A stretch of 64,000 bases of DNA from positions 1-64,000 of the forward strand of contig JAGUVW010000074.1 in NCBI GenBank assembly GCA_020062665.1, in the 5' to 3' direction. A program made the translations under genes and the position numbers. Numbering within the stretch: position 1 is the stretch's first letter; every line of letters begins with the position of its first letter. The notes under the pieces were generated by a model that worked only from the letters and a program-made list of their open reading frames with translations, did not search any database and was not told where the DNA came from. Source of the DNA: Pseudomonadales bacterium. Its GTDB lineage: Bacteria > Pseudomonadota > Gammaproteobacteria > Pseudomonadales > Ketobacteraceae. Below, in pieces: positions 37,764-46,725 of the stretch.

Positions 37764-38720
37764 ATGAATCCTAACTATCTGGATTTCGAACAACCCATCG
37801 CCGAACTCGAATCCAAGATCAACGAACTCCGCAGCGTGGTGAAAGACAGCGCCACCGTCAATCTGAACGACGAAATCAAGCTGCTCAAAGACAAAAGCAA
37901 AGCCCTGACCCAGGACATATTTTCCAACCTCAGCTCCTGGCAGATATCACAGCTGGCCCGTCATCCCAAGCGCCCTTACACGCTGGATTACGTCGAACGT
38001 ATCTTCACTGAATTCGATGAACTTCATGGCGACCGTACCTTCGGCGATGACAAGGCCATCATCGGTGGCACCGCCCGCCTCGATGGCAAGCCTGTCGTTA
38101 TCATCGGCCACCAGAAAGGCCGTGACGTGAAGGAAAAAGTCCGCCGCAACTTCGGCATGCCCCAGCCCGAAGGTTACCGCAAGGCCATGCGTCTGATGCA
38201 ACTGGCGGAACGCTTCAAAATGCCGATCCTCACCTTCATCGACACCCCTGGCGCCTATCCGGGCATCCAGGCCGAAGAACGCGGCCAGAGCGAAGCCATT
38301 GCCCGCAACCTGGCCGTCATGGCCAGCCTGCGCACCCCCTTCATCGCCACCGTCATCGGCGAAGGTGGTTCTGGCGGCGCCCTCGCCATCGGTGTCTGTG
38401 ACCACCTGCAGATGCTGCAGTACAGCACCTACTCGGTCATCTCGCCGGAAGGCTGTGCCTCCATCCTGTGGAAAAGCGCGGAATATGCGTCCGACGCGGC
38501 AGAAGCCATGGGCCTCACTGCTCCGCGACTGAAGGAACTGGGTCTGGTGGATCAGGTGATTCCCGAGCCACTGGGTGGCGCGCACCGCGATCATGACTTG
38601 ATGGCCGAGCGTCTCAAGGCTGCCCTGATCGAGAATCTGGATCGCCTGACCTCACTGTCCGAAGACAGCCTGATGGACAAGCGCTACAACCGCCTGATGA
38701 GCTACGGCGCCATCGGGTAA
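37764..38720 (+). CDS. accA: Acetyl-CoA carboxylase carboxyltransferase subunit alpha
   Basis: AccA with AccD transfers the carboxyl group from biotin to acetyl-CoA to make malonyl-CoA. The 318-residue protein starts [19 protein letters not shown]-like ([13 protein letters not shown]) and has [37 protein letters not shown] and [15 protein letters not shown], the oxyanion loop pair. Full family length. ATG 37764 stands after CGCCGCTCT with no clear SD. The gap before it (37619-37763) has a short CTGCG/CGCAG stem near 37669-37683. In Pseudomonas tilS follows accA, but here a TSUP permease gene does. Confidence 0.97.
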   Translation: MNPNYLDFEQPIAELESKINELRSVVKDSATVNLNDEIKLLKDKSKALTQDIFSNLSSWQISQLARHPKRPYTLDYVERIFTEFDELHGDRTFGDDKAIIGGTARLDGKPVVIIGHQKGRDVKEKVRRNFGMPQPEGYRKAMRLMQLAERFKMPILTFIDTPGAYPGIQAEERGQSEAIARNLAVMASLRTPFIATVIGEGGSGGALAIGVCDHLQMLQYSTYSVISPEGCASILWKSAEYASDAAEAMGLTAPRLKELGLVDQVIPEPLGGAHRDHDLMAERLKAALIENLDRLTSLSEDSLMDKRYNRLMSYGAIG

Positions 38721-38726
38721 CGGCTC

Positions 38727-39515
38727 TTGCTCGAATTCCTGCTCTATCCCGTGCTCGGCATCTTCGCCGGGCTCACCGCCGGCCTCCTTGGGGTCGGTGG
38801 TGGCATCATCGTCGTCCCCGTCCTGATCTACTCCTTCACGGCCCTGGGCTTGTCCGCAGACGTGCTAACGCATATGGCCGTGGGCACCTCGCTGGCCACC
38901 ATCATCATCACCTCTGCCGGCTCCGTCTATCAGCATCATCGCAAAGGCGCCGTGTTGTGGCCGGTGCTGGCCTGGTTCACTGTGGGGCTGGTGGCGGGGG
39001 CGCTGTTGGGGGCCAAGGTGGCCGATCTGCTGCAGGGAAGGGTGCTGCAGAGCCTGTTCGGCCTGTTCGCACTGGTGATCGCCTGGCAGATGCTGCGGGG
39101 GCTCAAGCCGAAGGCCGCGCGCGCACTGCCAGGGCCGTTCGGGTTGTCTGTCAGCGGGGTGGTGATTGGCACCGTGTCCGCCATCTTCGGCATCGGCGGT
39201 GGCTCACTCAGCGTACCGTTCTTCACCTGGTGCAACATGAAAATGCAGGACGCAGTGGGAACCTCCTCCGCCGGCGGCATGCCCATCGCCATCGCCGGTG
39301 CTGCCGGGTTCGTCTGGACAGGCTGGCAGCACCCACACCTGCCCGCACACAGCCTGGGTTATGTTTATCTGCCGGCACTGCTCGGCATTGCCATCACCAG
39401 CGTGATCTTCGCGCAGATCGGTGCCCGCTGGGCCCACCGCCTGCCCGCCGCAACACTGAAGAAAATATTTGCCCTGCTGCTCGTCCTGGTAGGTGGCAAA
39501 CTGCTGATCGGATAA
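38727..39515 (+). CDS. TauE/SafE-family (TSUP) permease
   Basis: The 262-residue inner-membrane protein has about eight hydrophobic segments and two copies of the TSUP repeat: GLTAGLLGVGGGIIVVPVL near the start and SAIFGIGGGSLSVPFF in the second half. Family members move sulfite, sulfoacetate or other organosulfur anions. A substrate cannot be assigned. The start is TTG 38727, six bases after the accA stop, and no other in-frame start fits the first membrane segment. Close linkage to accA suggests shared transcription, though function is unrelated. Confidence 0.85.
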   Translation: MLEFLLYPVLGIFAGLTAGLLGVGGGIIVVPVLIYSFTALGLSADVLTHMAVGTSLATIIITSAGSVYQHHRKGAVLWPVLAWFTVGLVAGALLGAKVADLLQGRVLQSLFGLFALVIAWQMLRGLKPKAARALPGPFGLSVSGVVIGTVSAIFGIGGGSLSVPFFTWCNMKMQDAVGTSSAGGMPIAIAGAAGFVWTGWQHPHLPAHSLGYVYLPALLGIAITSVIFAQIGARWAHRLPAATLKKIFALLLVLVGGKLLIG

Positions 39516-39581
39516 CATAACCGTCACACACTTGTCATAAAATCACCCCGTGCAAATTCAATCCAACCTACAGGTAATTCC

Positions 39582-40226
39582 ATGAAGAACATGATCATCA
39601 CCGTGCTGCTGGCAGTGCTGGTAGCCGGCTGTGCCAGCGGACGTCACCACAAACTGTACGAAGGCGACCAGATGGCGCAAATCCAGTCTTACGACACCGT
39701 GCTGATCAAATATATCGACGACGAAGACATGGGCGTTGGCTTTATCGGCCAGAAGCACACCTATGACATTCAGGCGGGTCAGCGCGTATTGCTGGTGGAG
39801 TATTCCGACATTTTCTCCGTGGATGCGGATCAGCATGACAAGGTGGTATCACGTCCTGCCAAGATCACCTTCGTAGCCGAGGCCGGCAAACAGTATCAGG
39901 TGCGTCACCCGCCCCAGCAGCGCCTGAACAACGCCAAGGCGTTTGCCGAAAAGCCCGAGTTCTGGATGGTGGAACTGCCCTCGGGCAACAAGGTGGCAGC
40001 CCAGGTTGAACTGAGCCGGCCGCGTACGTTCCTGCCGGCGCTGAAGTTCGAAAACACCCCGCAGTATGAGTTTGCCAGCGATGCAGTGGCGGCTCCGTCC
40101 GTGGCTGCGGCAGCGGCCGGTGCGGATGGCAGCGAACTGTCCAATCTGAAGATGCTGCAATACTCGTGGAAGAACGCATCGGAACAGGAACGCGCCGCCT
40201 TTCTGGAGTGGATCAAACAGAAGTAG
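39582..40226 (+). CDS. DUF2057/YccT-like lipoprotein
   Basis: The 214-residue protein has a signal peptide and lipobox LVAGC at about residues 12-17, with the mature chain beginning CASGRHH. The domain (YEGDQMAQIQSYDTVLIKYIDDEDMGVGF onward, with VLLVEYSDIF and KITFVAEAGKQYQV) fits DUF2057/YccT. A low-complexity AAAAAGADGS linker leads to a helical end SELSNLKMLQYSWKNASEQERAAFLEWIKQ-like. Function of the family is not well defined. It follows the TSUP gene by 66 bases on the same strand, and a structured inverted repeat follows its stop. Confidence 0.75.
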   Translation: MKNMIITVLLAVLVAGCASGRHHKLYEGDQMAQIQSYDTVLIKYIDDEDMGVGFIGQKHTYDIQAGQRVLLVEYSDIFSVDADQHDKVVSRPAKITFVAEAGKQYQVRHPPQQRLNNAKAFAEKPEFWMVELPSGNKVAAQVELSRPRTFLPALKFENTPQYEFASDAVAAPSVAAAAAGADGSELSNLKMLQYSWKNASEQERAAFLEWIKQK

Positions 40227-40244
40227 CCCATCCAATTGCCAAAT

Positions 40245-40293
40245 GCTGCGGGGCAGAAGGTTGCCTCCGATGAGGTAGCCCGGTTCCCGCAGC
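40245..40293. repeat. Nested hairpin after the DUF2057 gene
   Basis: GCTGCGGG (40245-40252) and CCCGCAGC (40286-40293) form an outer 8-base stem. Inside, GGTTGCCTC (40259-40267) and GAGGTAGCC (40272-40280) pair over nine bases, with two G-U pairs, around CGAT. It starts 19 bases after the stop. No T-tract follows, so it may be a structured 3' end or REP-like element. Confidence 0.55.
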
Positions 40294-40381
40294 GCATCTC
40301 CCTGCCTGAAAATGGGTAGGCCGCTCATTTGTAAGCAGATGTATTCCGCCCGCCGATTTGCGTTCCCTTTCTCAAATTGAT

Positions 40382-40395
40382 TTGATTTTGATCAG
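40382..40395. promoter_or_regulatory. FNR/Anr-type binding site
   Basis: TTGAT-TTTG-ATCAG differs from the consensus TTGAT-N4-ATCAA at the last base only. Its centre is about 70 bases upstream of the start predicted from TATAAT at 40447, suited to class I activation by FNR/Anr or a CRP relative. Confidence 0.55.
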
Positions 40396-40425
40396 GCAAG
40401 TGCTTCAAAGCAGGGCAAAAACCCT

Positions 40426-40452
40426 TTGCTTTTCACCCAAGTGTCATATAAT
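40426..40452 (+). promoter_or_regulatory. Candidate porin promoter
   Basis: TATAAT (40447-40452) is a perfect sigma-70 -10 element. The best -35, TTGCTT (40426-40431), gives a short 15-base spacer, which would fit an activator-dependent promoter with the FNR-like site upstream. Confidence 0.5.
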
Positions 40453-40621
40453 CGCAACGTCAAGTTTGTATAACCTTGGCGACCCGCAAGTAGTTGAATC
40501 GCTATGAATTTGCGGCGAATGGAATAATACAAGTGCCGGAAGGGAACCATTCATACCAATCAAGAGGCGACGACAGATTTTGCGTTTGACGTTGTTCCAT
40601 CTGACCAAGCTATTCGTTCCG

Positions 40622-40665
40622 TATGTGACGGGTTTGTCACGAAAGTGTCACGCTACCGTTACATA
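40622..40665. promoter_or_regulatory. Nested inverted/direct repeats before the porin gene
   Basis: TATGTGACGG (40622-40631) and CCGTTACATA (40656-40665) pair with one mismatch. Between them TGTCAC occurs twice, 11 bases apart (40635-40640, 40646-40651), and GTGAC/GTCAC form an inner palindrome (40625-40640). The region ends 63 bases before the porin ATG. A TTGTCA (40634-40639) could be a -35 for a second promoter. Confidence 0.5.
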
Positions 40666-40728
40666 CTTCGCCCCGATCGTAAATTCATCTATTTGCGTCA
40701 AAAACCTCGGACCTTTAGGAGAGAGAAC

Positions 40729-41862
40729 ATGAAAGTAAGACTGCTTCCTTTGGCTATTGCTGCTGCAATCGCTGCACCTGGTGTGGCTCTGGCAGATGGC
40801 CCGACTGTTTATGGTAAGTTGAACGTTTCTTATGAAAACGCGAACGATGACTTCAGTGATGATATTCGCGTTGGTGCCATCAGGGGTTCCTATAGCGATG
40901 ATGCGGATACCTGGGAACTGAACAGCAACCAATCACGAATCGGTGTCAAGGGCTCCGAAAAAATCAGCGACAGCTTGAACGCTTTTTACCAGGCTGAATT
41001 CGGTGTCGATGTTGATGAAGGTGATAGCAACGGTGAGACTTTCTCCCAGCGGGATATTTTCGTTGGATTGGGTGGTAACTGGGGTTCTTTCCAGGCAGGC
41101 CGCTTTGATTCCCCGCTGAGGAAATCCCAGGGCAAAGTGGATCAGTTCAATGATTCCGAAGCCGGCGATATAACCAATGTGATTGTTGGCGAAAACCGTG
41201 TCAGCGATCTGCTTCAGTACTCATCTCCCAAAGTGATGGATGCCCTGTCGCTGAACCTGGCTTTCCAGCCTGGCGAAGAATATTGCGGTGATGCTGCAGC
41301 TGATGACTGTCAGGACGGTCCGGCAGAAAACTTCTCTGCCAGCGCAGTCTTCGCCTCCGGGCCAATTTACGCTGCACTGGGCTATGACGATGGCATCGGC
41401 GGTGCTGACACCATCCGTCTGACCGGTATGGCCACTCTCGATGTATTCGAATTGGGCTTGATTTATCAGACTGCCGAAGAGTCTGAAGACGGCGTATGGG
41501 AACAGGATGTCTACATTGCCAGCGCCGCCATGAAGTTGGGCGAGAAGAACAAGCTGCGCTTCCAGTACGGCTATTCCGAGACTGAAGTGGTAGATCCGAT
41601 TGGCGGTGATATTGATGCTGACTTCGGCTATGACGTCGCTGGCTTGGATTATGTGGGTGATGCAGACAGCGAAATTACTCAAATTGCGCTCGGCTTCGAC
41701 CATTTCCTGAGCAAGCAAACTCGCCTGTTTGTGAACTACATCATGCTGGAAGTTGAGTACTCAGTTAGCGGCAATACTATTGATCTTCCGCCTGAGTCTT
41801 TTGCCTACTCAGCAACCAACGAGATCGATCGCCTGCAGTTTGGTATCGAGCACAACTTCTAA
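40729..41862 (+). CDS. Outer membrane porin, Gram-negative type
   Basis: The 377-residue protein opens with a 22-residue signal peptide ending GVALA. The mature chain starts DGPTVYGKLNVSYEN, the familiar first strand of 16-strand trimeric porins, with SRIGVKGSEKISDSLNAFYQAEF and later alternating strands, ending FGIEHNF with a terminal phenylalanine for BAM recognition. Acidic loops (many D and E) suggest some cation preference. ATG 40729 follows AGGAGAG. The gene stands alone with a terminator, and it has the most elaborate upstream region in the window. Confidence 0.92.
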   Translation: MKVRLLPLAIAAAIAAPGVALADGPTVYGKLNVSYENANDDFSDDIRVGAIRGSYSDDADTWELNSNQSRIGVKGSEKISDSLNAFYQAEFGVDVDEGDSNGETFSQRDIFVGLGGNWGSFQAGRFDSPLRKSQGKVDQFNDSEAGDITNVIVGENRVSDLLQYSSPKVMDALSLNLAFQPGEEYCGDAAADDCQDGPAENFSASAVFASGPIYAALGYDDGIGGADTIRLTGMATLDVFELGLIYQTAEESEDGVWEQDVYIASAAMKLGEKNKLRFQYGYSETEVVDPIGGDIDADFGYDVAGLDYVGDADSEITQIALGFDHFLSKQTRLFVNYIMLEVEYSVSGNTIDLPPESFAYSATNEIDRLQFGIEHNF

Positions 41863-41890
41863 TTCCTCCCGGAATTCGGAGTTACCTGAA

Positions 41891-41916
41891 AACGCCAGCC
41901 TTGCGCTGGCGTTTTT
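41891..41916 (+). terminator. Rho-independent terminator of the porin gene
   Basis: AACGCCAGC (41891-41899) and GCTGGCGTT (41905-41913) pair perfectly around a five-base loop, followed by TTT and more T residues. It lies 28 bases after the stop. Confidence 0.9.
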
Positions 41917-42020
41917 GTTTCGTGCGACCAGCGCGCCCACCCATTCCCAAACACCCGCCCACAAAAAAGCAGCCCGAAGGCTGCTTTCTGTTCGTACTGA
42001 CTCGGCTGTTCTAAACCCGT

Positions 42021-43235
42021 TTACTCCGGCTTCTGAAACACCAGCGTCGCGTTGGTGCCGCCAAACCCGAAGCTGTTGCTCATCACGGTCTTCAGTCCGG
42101 CATTGTCGCGGCGCTGCAGCACGATATCCGCGCCAGCCACTTTCTCGTCCAGATTTTCCACGTTGGCAGATGCTGCGATGAAATCGTTCTCCAGCATCAG
42201 CAGGCTGTAAATGGCTTCCTGCACGCCCGCCGCACCCAGCGAGTGCCCTGTCAGCGATTTGGTGGAGCTGATGGCCGGCGTTTTGCTGCCAAAGACTTCT
42301 TTCACCGCGCCGATTTCTGCCGCGTCACCCACCGGGGTGCTGGTGCCGTGGGCGTTGATGTAGTCGATGGGGCCTTTCACCGTGGACATGGCCATCTGCA
42401 TGCAACGCATCGCGCCTTCGCCGCTGGGGGCCACCATGTCGCTGCCGTCGGAGGTGGCGCCGTAGCCTACCAGTTCAGCATAGATTTTCGCGCCGCGGGC
42501 CTTGGCGTGTTCGTAGTCCTCGATCACCAGCATGCCGCCGCCGCCGGCAATGACGAAACCGTCACGGCTGACATCAAAGGCGCGCGAAGCCTTGGTCGGT
42601 GTCTCGTTGTATTTGGTGGAAAGAGCGCCCATGGCGTCGAACATCATGGTCAGCGCCCAGTGTTCTTCTTCGCCGCCGCCGGCAAACACGATGTCCTGCT
42701 TGCCCAGCTGGATCAGTTCGGCTGCGTGGCCGATGCAGTGAGCGCTGGTGGCGCAGGCCGACGTAATGGAGTAGTTCACGCCCTTGATCTTGAACGGTGT
42801 GGCCAGGCACGCGGATACGGTGCTGGTCATGACGCGCGGCACCATGTAGGGCCCGATGCGCTTGACGCCTTTTTCCCGCAGGATGTCGGCACCCAGTACC
42901 TGGTTTTCCGAGCTGCCACCGCCAGAGCCGGCGACAATGCCGGTGCGGATGTTGGAGACTTCGTTTTCCGTCAGGCCGGAATCGGCAATCGCCTGCTGCA
43001 TGGCGATGTAAGCGTACGCAGCGGCGTTGCCCATGAAGCGCAGGGGTTTGCGGTCGATGTGTTCTTCAGGATTGAGATCGATGGAGCCGGATACGTTGCT
43101 GCGCAGGCCCATTTCCTTGTAGGACTCGTTGAAGCGGATGCCTGACGTGCCGTTCCTCAGTGCGGCGGTGACCGCTGCCTTGTCATTTCCCAAACACGAG
43201 ACGATGCCCATGCCAGTGACCACAATACGTTTCAT
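42021..43235 (-). CDS. fabB: 3-oxoacyl-[acyl-carrier-protein] synthase I
   Basis: FabB condenses acyl-ACP with malonyl-ACP and is essential for unsaturated fatty acids made by the FabA pathway. The 404-residue protein has the catalytic cysteine C161 in [11 protein letters not shown], histidines H295 in [12 protein letters not shown] and H330 in [11 protein letters not shown], and the FabB-type GGGGSSENQ-like [13 protein letters not shown]. Start ATG 43235 agrees with [17 protein letters not shown]. It follows fabA by 94 bases on the same strand, the common fabA-fabB unit. Confidence 0.98.
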   Translation of the reverse strand: MKRIVVTGMGIVSCLGNDKAAVTAALRNGTSGIRFNESYKEMGLRSNVSGSIDLNPEEHIDRKPLRFMGNAAAYAYIAMQQAIADSGLTENEVSNIRTGIVAGSGGGSSENQVLGADILREKGVKRIGPYMVPRVMTSTVSACLATPFKIKGVNYSITSACATSAHCIGHAAELIQLGKQDIVFAGGGEEEHWALTMMFDAMGALSTKYNETPTKASRAFDVSRDGFVIAGGGGMLVIEDYEHAKARGAKIYAELVGYGATSDGSDMVAPSGEGAMRCMQMAMSTVKGPIDYINAHGTSTPVGDAAEIGAVKEVFGSKTPAISSTKSLTGHSLGAAGVQEAIYSLLMLENDFIAASANVENLDEKVAGADIVLQRRDNAGLKTVMSNSFGFGGTNATLVFQKPE

Positions 43236-43329
43236 GGTGAAGCTACCTTTTGCGGTGTTTTCGTTGTTGTCGAAGACTGGGTTTCACAACTCTGGCGCCC
43301 ACTGCCAGTCCGGTGGGCGCCATCTTCCA

Positions 43330-43845
43330 TCAGAATGAGTCGGTGGATGTAAACAGGCCGACCCGCAGATCTTTTGCCGTGTAGATTTCGCGGCCATCGA
43401 CCTGCAGTGATGCATCGCCGATGCCCATCACCAGTTTGCGTTCGATCACCCGCTTCATCTGGATTTCGTAACGCACCAGCTTGGCGGTGGGGAGTACCTG
43501 GCCGAAAAATTTCACTTCGCCGGCACCCAGGGCGCGACCGCGACCCTTGTTACCTTTCCAGCCCAGGAAGAAGCCGATCAGCTGCCACATGGCGTCGAGG
43601 CCCAGGCAACCCGGCATCACCGGATCTTCTTCAAAATGGCAGCCGAAGAACCAGAGGTCGGGCTTGATGTCCAATTCTGCGATGATTTCGCCCTTGCCGT
43701 GCTCGCCGCCATCGGCGTTGATGCGGGTGATGCGATCCATCATCAGCATGTTGGGAAGGGGCAGTCGGGCGTTGCCGGGGCCAAACATTTTGCCATGGCC
43801 GCAGTCCAGCAGTTCTTGCAGGGTGTATTCGTTTTTTTGAGTCAT
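43330..43845 (-). CDS. fabA: 3-hydroxydecanoyl-ACP dehydratase/isomerase
   Basis: FabA dehydrates 3-hydroxydecanoyl-ACP and isomerises the product to cis-3-decenoyl-ACP, starting unsaturated fatty acid synthesis. The 171-residue hotdog protein has catalytic H70 in [23 protein letters not shown]-type sequence and D84 in the same block, exactly the residues of the E. coli enzyme. Full length. It forms a minus-strand operon with fabB. Upstream (43846-44164) is a 319-base divergent region shared with ccmF, containing a perfect palindrome that could be a fatty acid regulator site. Confidence 0.98.
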   Translation of the reverse strand: MTQKNEYTLQELLDCGHGKMFGPGNARLPLPNMLMMDRITRINADGGEHGKGEIIAELDIKPDLWFFGCHFEEDPVMPGCLGLDAMWQLIGFFLGWKGNKGRGRALGAGEVKFFGQVLPTAKLVRYEIQMKRVIERKLVMGIGDASLQVDGREIYTAKDLRVGLFTSTDSF

Positions 43846-44164
43846 GAAGTGTCTGACAGCGTATTAAGAGGATTGGTATTCACAGGCGGGCATAGCGTTA
43901 TTCTTTTTTGCCCGGTTGCCGGGCCAACACACCTGGCACCTGCACGTTTGGCATTGTTCGCGGTCTCATGGTAGCGGTTCTACCCGCGGGAATCGACTGT
44001 TGGAAACGTAAAAATACGTTTCTGCCGGCAATTTCACGCCCTCCTTTCGGGCAGGCAAAACGGAATAGGGTGTGAGCGGGGCTGGGTGCCTGTGGCACTG
44101 GCCTGTGGTAAGGTTAGCGGCGTTTTTTTGATGGTTGACAGGCCCTTGGGTCGGGAGCGGTTGA
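43846..44164. promoter_or_regulatory. Divergent fabA/ccmF intergenic region
   Basis: The 319-base stretch has no gene. GAAACGTA (44003-44010) and TACGTTTC (44015-44022) form a perfect palindrome with an AAAA spacer, about 157 bases upstream of fabA and 142 before ccmF. TGTCTGACA at 43850-43858 is another short palindrome immediately before fabA. Neither matches an operator I can name with confidence. Confidence 0.5.
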
Positions 44165-46150
44165 GTGATTCCGGAAATTGGTCATTTCGCGATTGTGATG
44201 GCGTTGGTGATGGCGTTGATCCAGGCCATTCTTCCGCTCACGGGGGCTGCCCTGCTGAACGAGCGCTGGATGGCGGTGGCGCGGCCGGCGGCCTACGGGC
44301 AGTTCGGATTTTTGCTGTTTGCGTTCCTGGGGCTGACCTATGCCTTTGTGAGTAATGATTTCACCGTGGCTTATGTGGCCAACAATTCCAATACTTTACT
44401 GCCGCTGGGTTACAAGATTTCGGCGGTGTGGGGCGGTCATGAAGGCTCGCTGCTGCTGTGGGCTTTAGTGCTGGCGGGGTGGACGGCCGCCGTGGCTTAC
44501 TGGAGCCAGCCTTTGCCACAGGTCATTTCCGCGCGGGTGCTGGGGGTGATGGGGCTGATCGCCATCGGTTTTGTATCCTTTCTGCTGTTCACGTCGAATC
44601 CGTTTGATCGCTTGTTGCCGGATTTTCCGCCCGATGGTGGCGATCTCAATCCGCTGCTGCAGGATTTCGGCCTGATTGTGCATCCGCCGATGTTGTACAT
44701 GGGCTATGTGGGTTTTTCGGTGGCGTTCGCGTTTGCCATCGCGGGCTTGCTGGGGGGGCGGCTGGACAGCGCCTGGGCGCGCTGGTCGCGGCCCTGGACC
44801 ACGGTGGCCTGGTGTTTTCTGACCATCGGTATCGCGCTGGGCAGCTGGTGGGCTTATTACGAACTGGGCTGGGGCGGCTGGTGGTTCTGGGATCCGGTGG
44901 AAAACGCGTCTTTCATGCCCTGGCTGGCGGGCACCGCGCTGATGCATTCGCTGGCGGTGACGGAAAAGCGCGGTGTGTTCAAGGCGTGGACGGTGCTGCT
45001 GGCCATTCTGGCGTTTTCGCTGAGTCTGCTCGGGACGTTCCTGGTGCGTTCCGGCGTGCTGACTTCCGTGCATGCGTTCGCCGCCGACCCTGAGCGCGGT
45101 TACTTCATTCTGGTGTTTCTGGTGATGGTGGTGGGTGGATCGCTGTTGCTGTTCATGATCCGTGCCCAGGCGCTGAAAAGTGAGAGCCGCTTCGATCTGT
45201 ATTCCCGCGAGATGTTTCTGCTGCTGAACAATATCGTGCTGATCTGCGCCACCGGGCTGGTGCTGGCGGGCACGCTGTATCCGATCCTGTTCGATGTGCT
45301 GGGGTGGGGGAAAATCTCCGTCGGCCCACCGTATTTCAATACCGTGTTCGTACCGATTTCGCTGCTGCTGATGCTGTTCACCGGTATCGGGCCGCTGGTG
45401 AACTGGAAGCGGCATCAGATGGCGTTGTTGCGACGCACGTTGTTGCAGGCGCTGGTGATTTCCCTGCTGCTGGCGGCGCTGGCGTTGTGGCTGGTGGATG
45501 CGGGCTGGAACTGGCTGGTGTTCCTCGCGCTGGGCCTGTGTGTGTGGGTGAGCTGGATCATGCTGTCGGAAACGTTCAAGAAGATCCGCAGTGCCAAGGC
45601 CGGTTTTCTGGCGGGCATGCTGCGCCTGTCCCGCAGTTATTGGGGCATGGTGATTGCGCATCTGGGAATGGTGGTGACGGTGGCCGGTATCACCATGACC
45701 AGCACATATGACGTGGAACGGGATGTGCGCATGGCAGCAGGTGACGTGGTGCAGATCGGCCCCTACCAGTTTGCGTTTGCGGGTGTCGAGGTTGTGCGCG
45801 GACCGAACTTCAATTCCACCCAGGCGACGGTGAACGTCACTCTGGATGGCCAGCACATCACCACGCTGGTGCCGGAAAAGCGTCAGTATCTGGTGCGTCG
45901 CGATGTCATGACCGAAGCTGCCATCGATCCTGGCTTCACCCGCGACCTGTATGTGGCACTGGGTGAACCGCTGCCGGACGGCAGTTGGGCGGTGCGCGTG
46001 TATTACAAACCGTTCATGCGGTGGGTGTGGGGTGGCGGCATGATCATGGCGCTGGGCGGTTTCATCGCCTTGAGCGATCGGCGTTATCGTCTGAAGATCC
46101 GGCAATCTGCTACCGCGATGGCGGGTGCTCTGGCAGGAGGGAAGGCCTGA
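44165..46150 (+). CDS. ccmF: Cytochrome c maturation protein CcmF
   Basis: CcmF is the haem lyase core that attaches haem to apocytochrome c in the periplasm. The 661-residue multi-span membrane protein has the conserved haem-handling WWD signature GWGGWWFWDPVENASFMPWL and flanking histidine-rich loops. The gene starts with GTG 44165, followed by IPEIGHFAIVMAL. It overlaps ccmG by one base (TGATG). It is the first visible gene of a ccmFGHI unit; ccmA to ccmE are absent from the window and must be encoded elsewhere if the system is complete. Confidence 0.97.
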   Translation: MIPEIGHFAIVMALVMALIQAILPLTGAALLNERWMAVARPAAYGQFGFLLFAFLGLTYAFVSNDFTVAYVANNSNTLLPLGYKISAVWGGHEGSLLLWALVLAGWTAAVAYWSQPLPQVISARVLGVMGLIAIGFVSFLLFTSNPFDRLLPDFPPDGGDLNPLLQDFGLIVHPPMLYMGYVGFSVAFAFAIAGLLGGRLDSAWARWSRPWTTVAWCFLTIGIALGSWWAYYELGWGGWWFWDPVENASFMPWLAGTALMHSLAVTEKRGVFKAWTVLLAILAFSLSLLGTFLVRSGVLTSVHAFAADPERGYFILVFLVMVVGGSLLLFMIRAQALKSESRFDLYSREMFLLLNNIVLICATGLVLAGTLYPILFDVLGWGKISVGPPYFNTVFVPISLLLMLFTGIGPLVNWKRHQMALLRRTLLQALVISLLLAALALWLVDAGWNWLVFLALGLCVWVSWIMLSETFKKIRSAKAGFLAGMLRLSRSYWGMVIAHLGMVVTVAGITMTSTYDVERDVRMAAGDVVQIGPYQFAFAGVEVVRGPNFNSTQATVNVTLDGQHITTLVPEKRQYLVRRDVMTEAAIDPGFTRDLYVALGEPLPDGSWAVRVYYKPFMRWVWGGGMIMALGGFIALSDRRYRLKIRQSATAMAGALAGGKA

Positions 46151-46725
46151 TGAAGGGTGGCAAGTGGTTACTGTTTTCGTTGCCGCTGGTGTTGTTTGCG
46201 GGGATGGCGTTCTTTTTTCTCAATGCGATTGGCACTGATCCTTCGGTGCTGCCCTCGACCCGTATCGACAAGCCCTTTCCCGCATTCGTGCTCCCCACGC
46301 TGGAAGATTCAACGAAAACGGTGACAGAAAAGGATCTGCGCGGGCCGCTGCTGGTGAACATCTGGGCCACCTGGTGCCCCACCTGTATCGTGGAGCATCC
46401 GATGTTGCTGGAATTGTCGCGTCGTGGCATTCCCATGGTGGGTGTGAACTACAAGGACGAGCCGGCGGCAGCGCGTCAGTATCTGCAGAATCACGGCAAT
46501 CCGTTTCAATGGAATATTCTGGATGCGAAAGGGGATCTGGGGCTGGATCTGGGTGTCTATGGTGCGCCGGAAACCTATCTGATCGATGCCGAAGGCAAGA
46601 TTCGCCACCGTTTTGCCGGTGCGCTGACGCCGGATGTGTGGGTCAAGGAATTGTGGCCCATCTGGCAGAGCATGGGTGGTTTCCAGCCTTCTGATACGGC
46701 ACCGGCTGCAGGAGGCTCCTCATGA
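46150..46725 (+). CDS. ccmG: Thiol:disulfide interchange protein CcmG/DsbE
   Basis: CcmG keeps apocytochrome c cysteines reduced for haem attachment. The 191-residue protein is anchored by one N-terminal membrane span (about residues 7-26) and has a periplasmic thioredoxin fold with active site WCPTC (C76, C79) in NIWATWCPTCIVEHP, plus the cis-proline region YGAPETYLID. The start at 46150 overlaps the ccmF stop; a longer in-frame reading would lie inside ccmF. It overlaps ccmH by four bases. Confidence 0.95.
   Translation: MKGGKWLLFSLPLVLFAGMAFFFLNAIGTDPSVLPSTRIDKPFPAFVLPTLEDSTKTVTEKDLRGPLLVNIWATWCPTCIVEHPMLLELSRRGIPMVGVNYKDEPAAARQYLQNHGNPFQWNILDAKGDLGLDLGVYGAPETYLIDAEGKIRHRFAGALTPDVWVKELWPIWQSMGGFQPSDTAPAAGGSS

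Larger units (their letters stand above)
40227..40728 (+). promoter_or_regulatory. 500-base porin upstream region
   Basis: This gene-free stretch separates the DUF2057 lipoprotein and porin genes. It holds, in order, a nested hairpin (40245-40293), an FNR/Anr-like site (40382-40395), a consensus -10 (40447-40452), and a repeat-rich operator region (40622-40665). From the first predicted start near 40459 the untranslated leader would be about 270 bases. A second weaker promoter may lie inside 40634-40665. Confidence 0.6.

Noticed and set aside
44465-46105. A 546-codon minus-strand frame across ccmF.
   Set aside because: It reads histidine/arginine/glutamine-rich sequence complementary to ccmF membrane segments.
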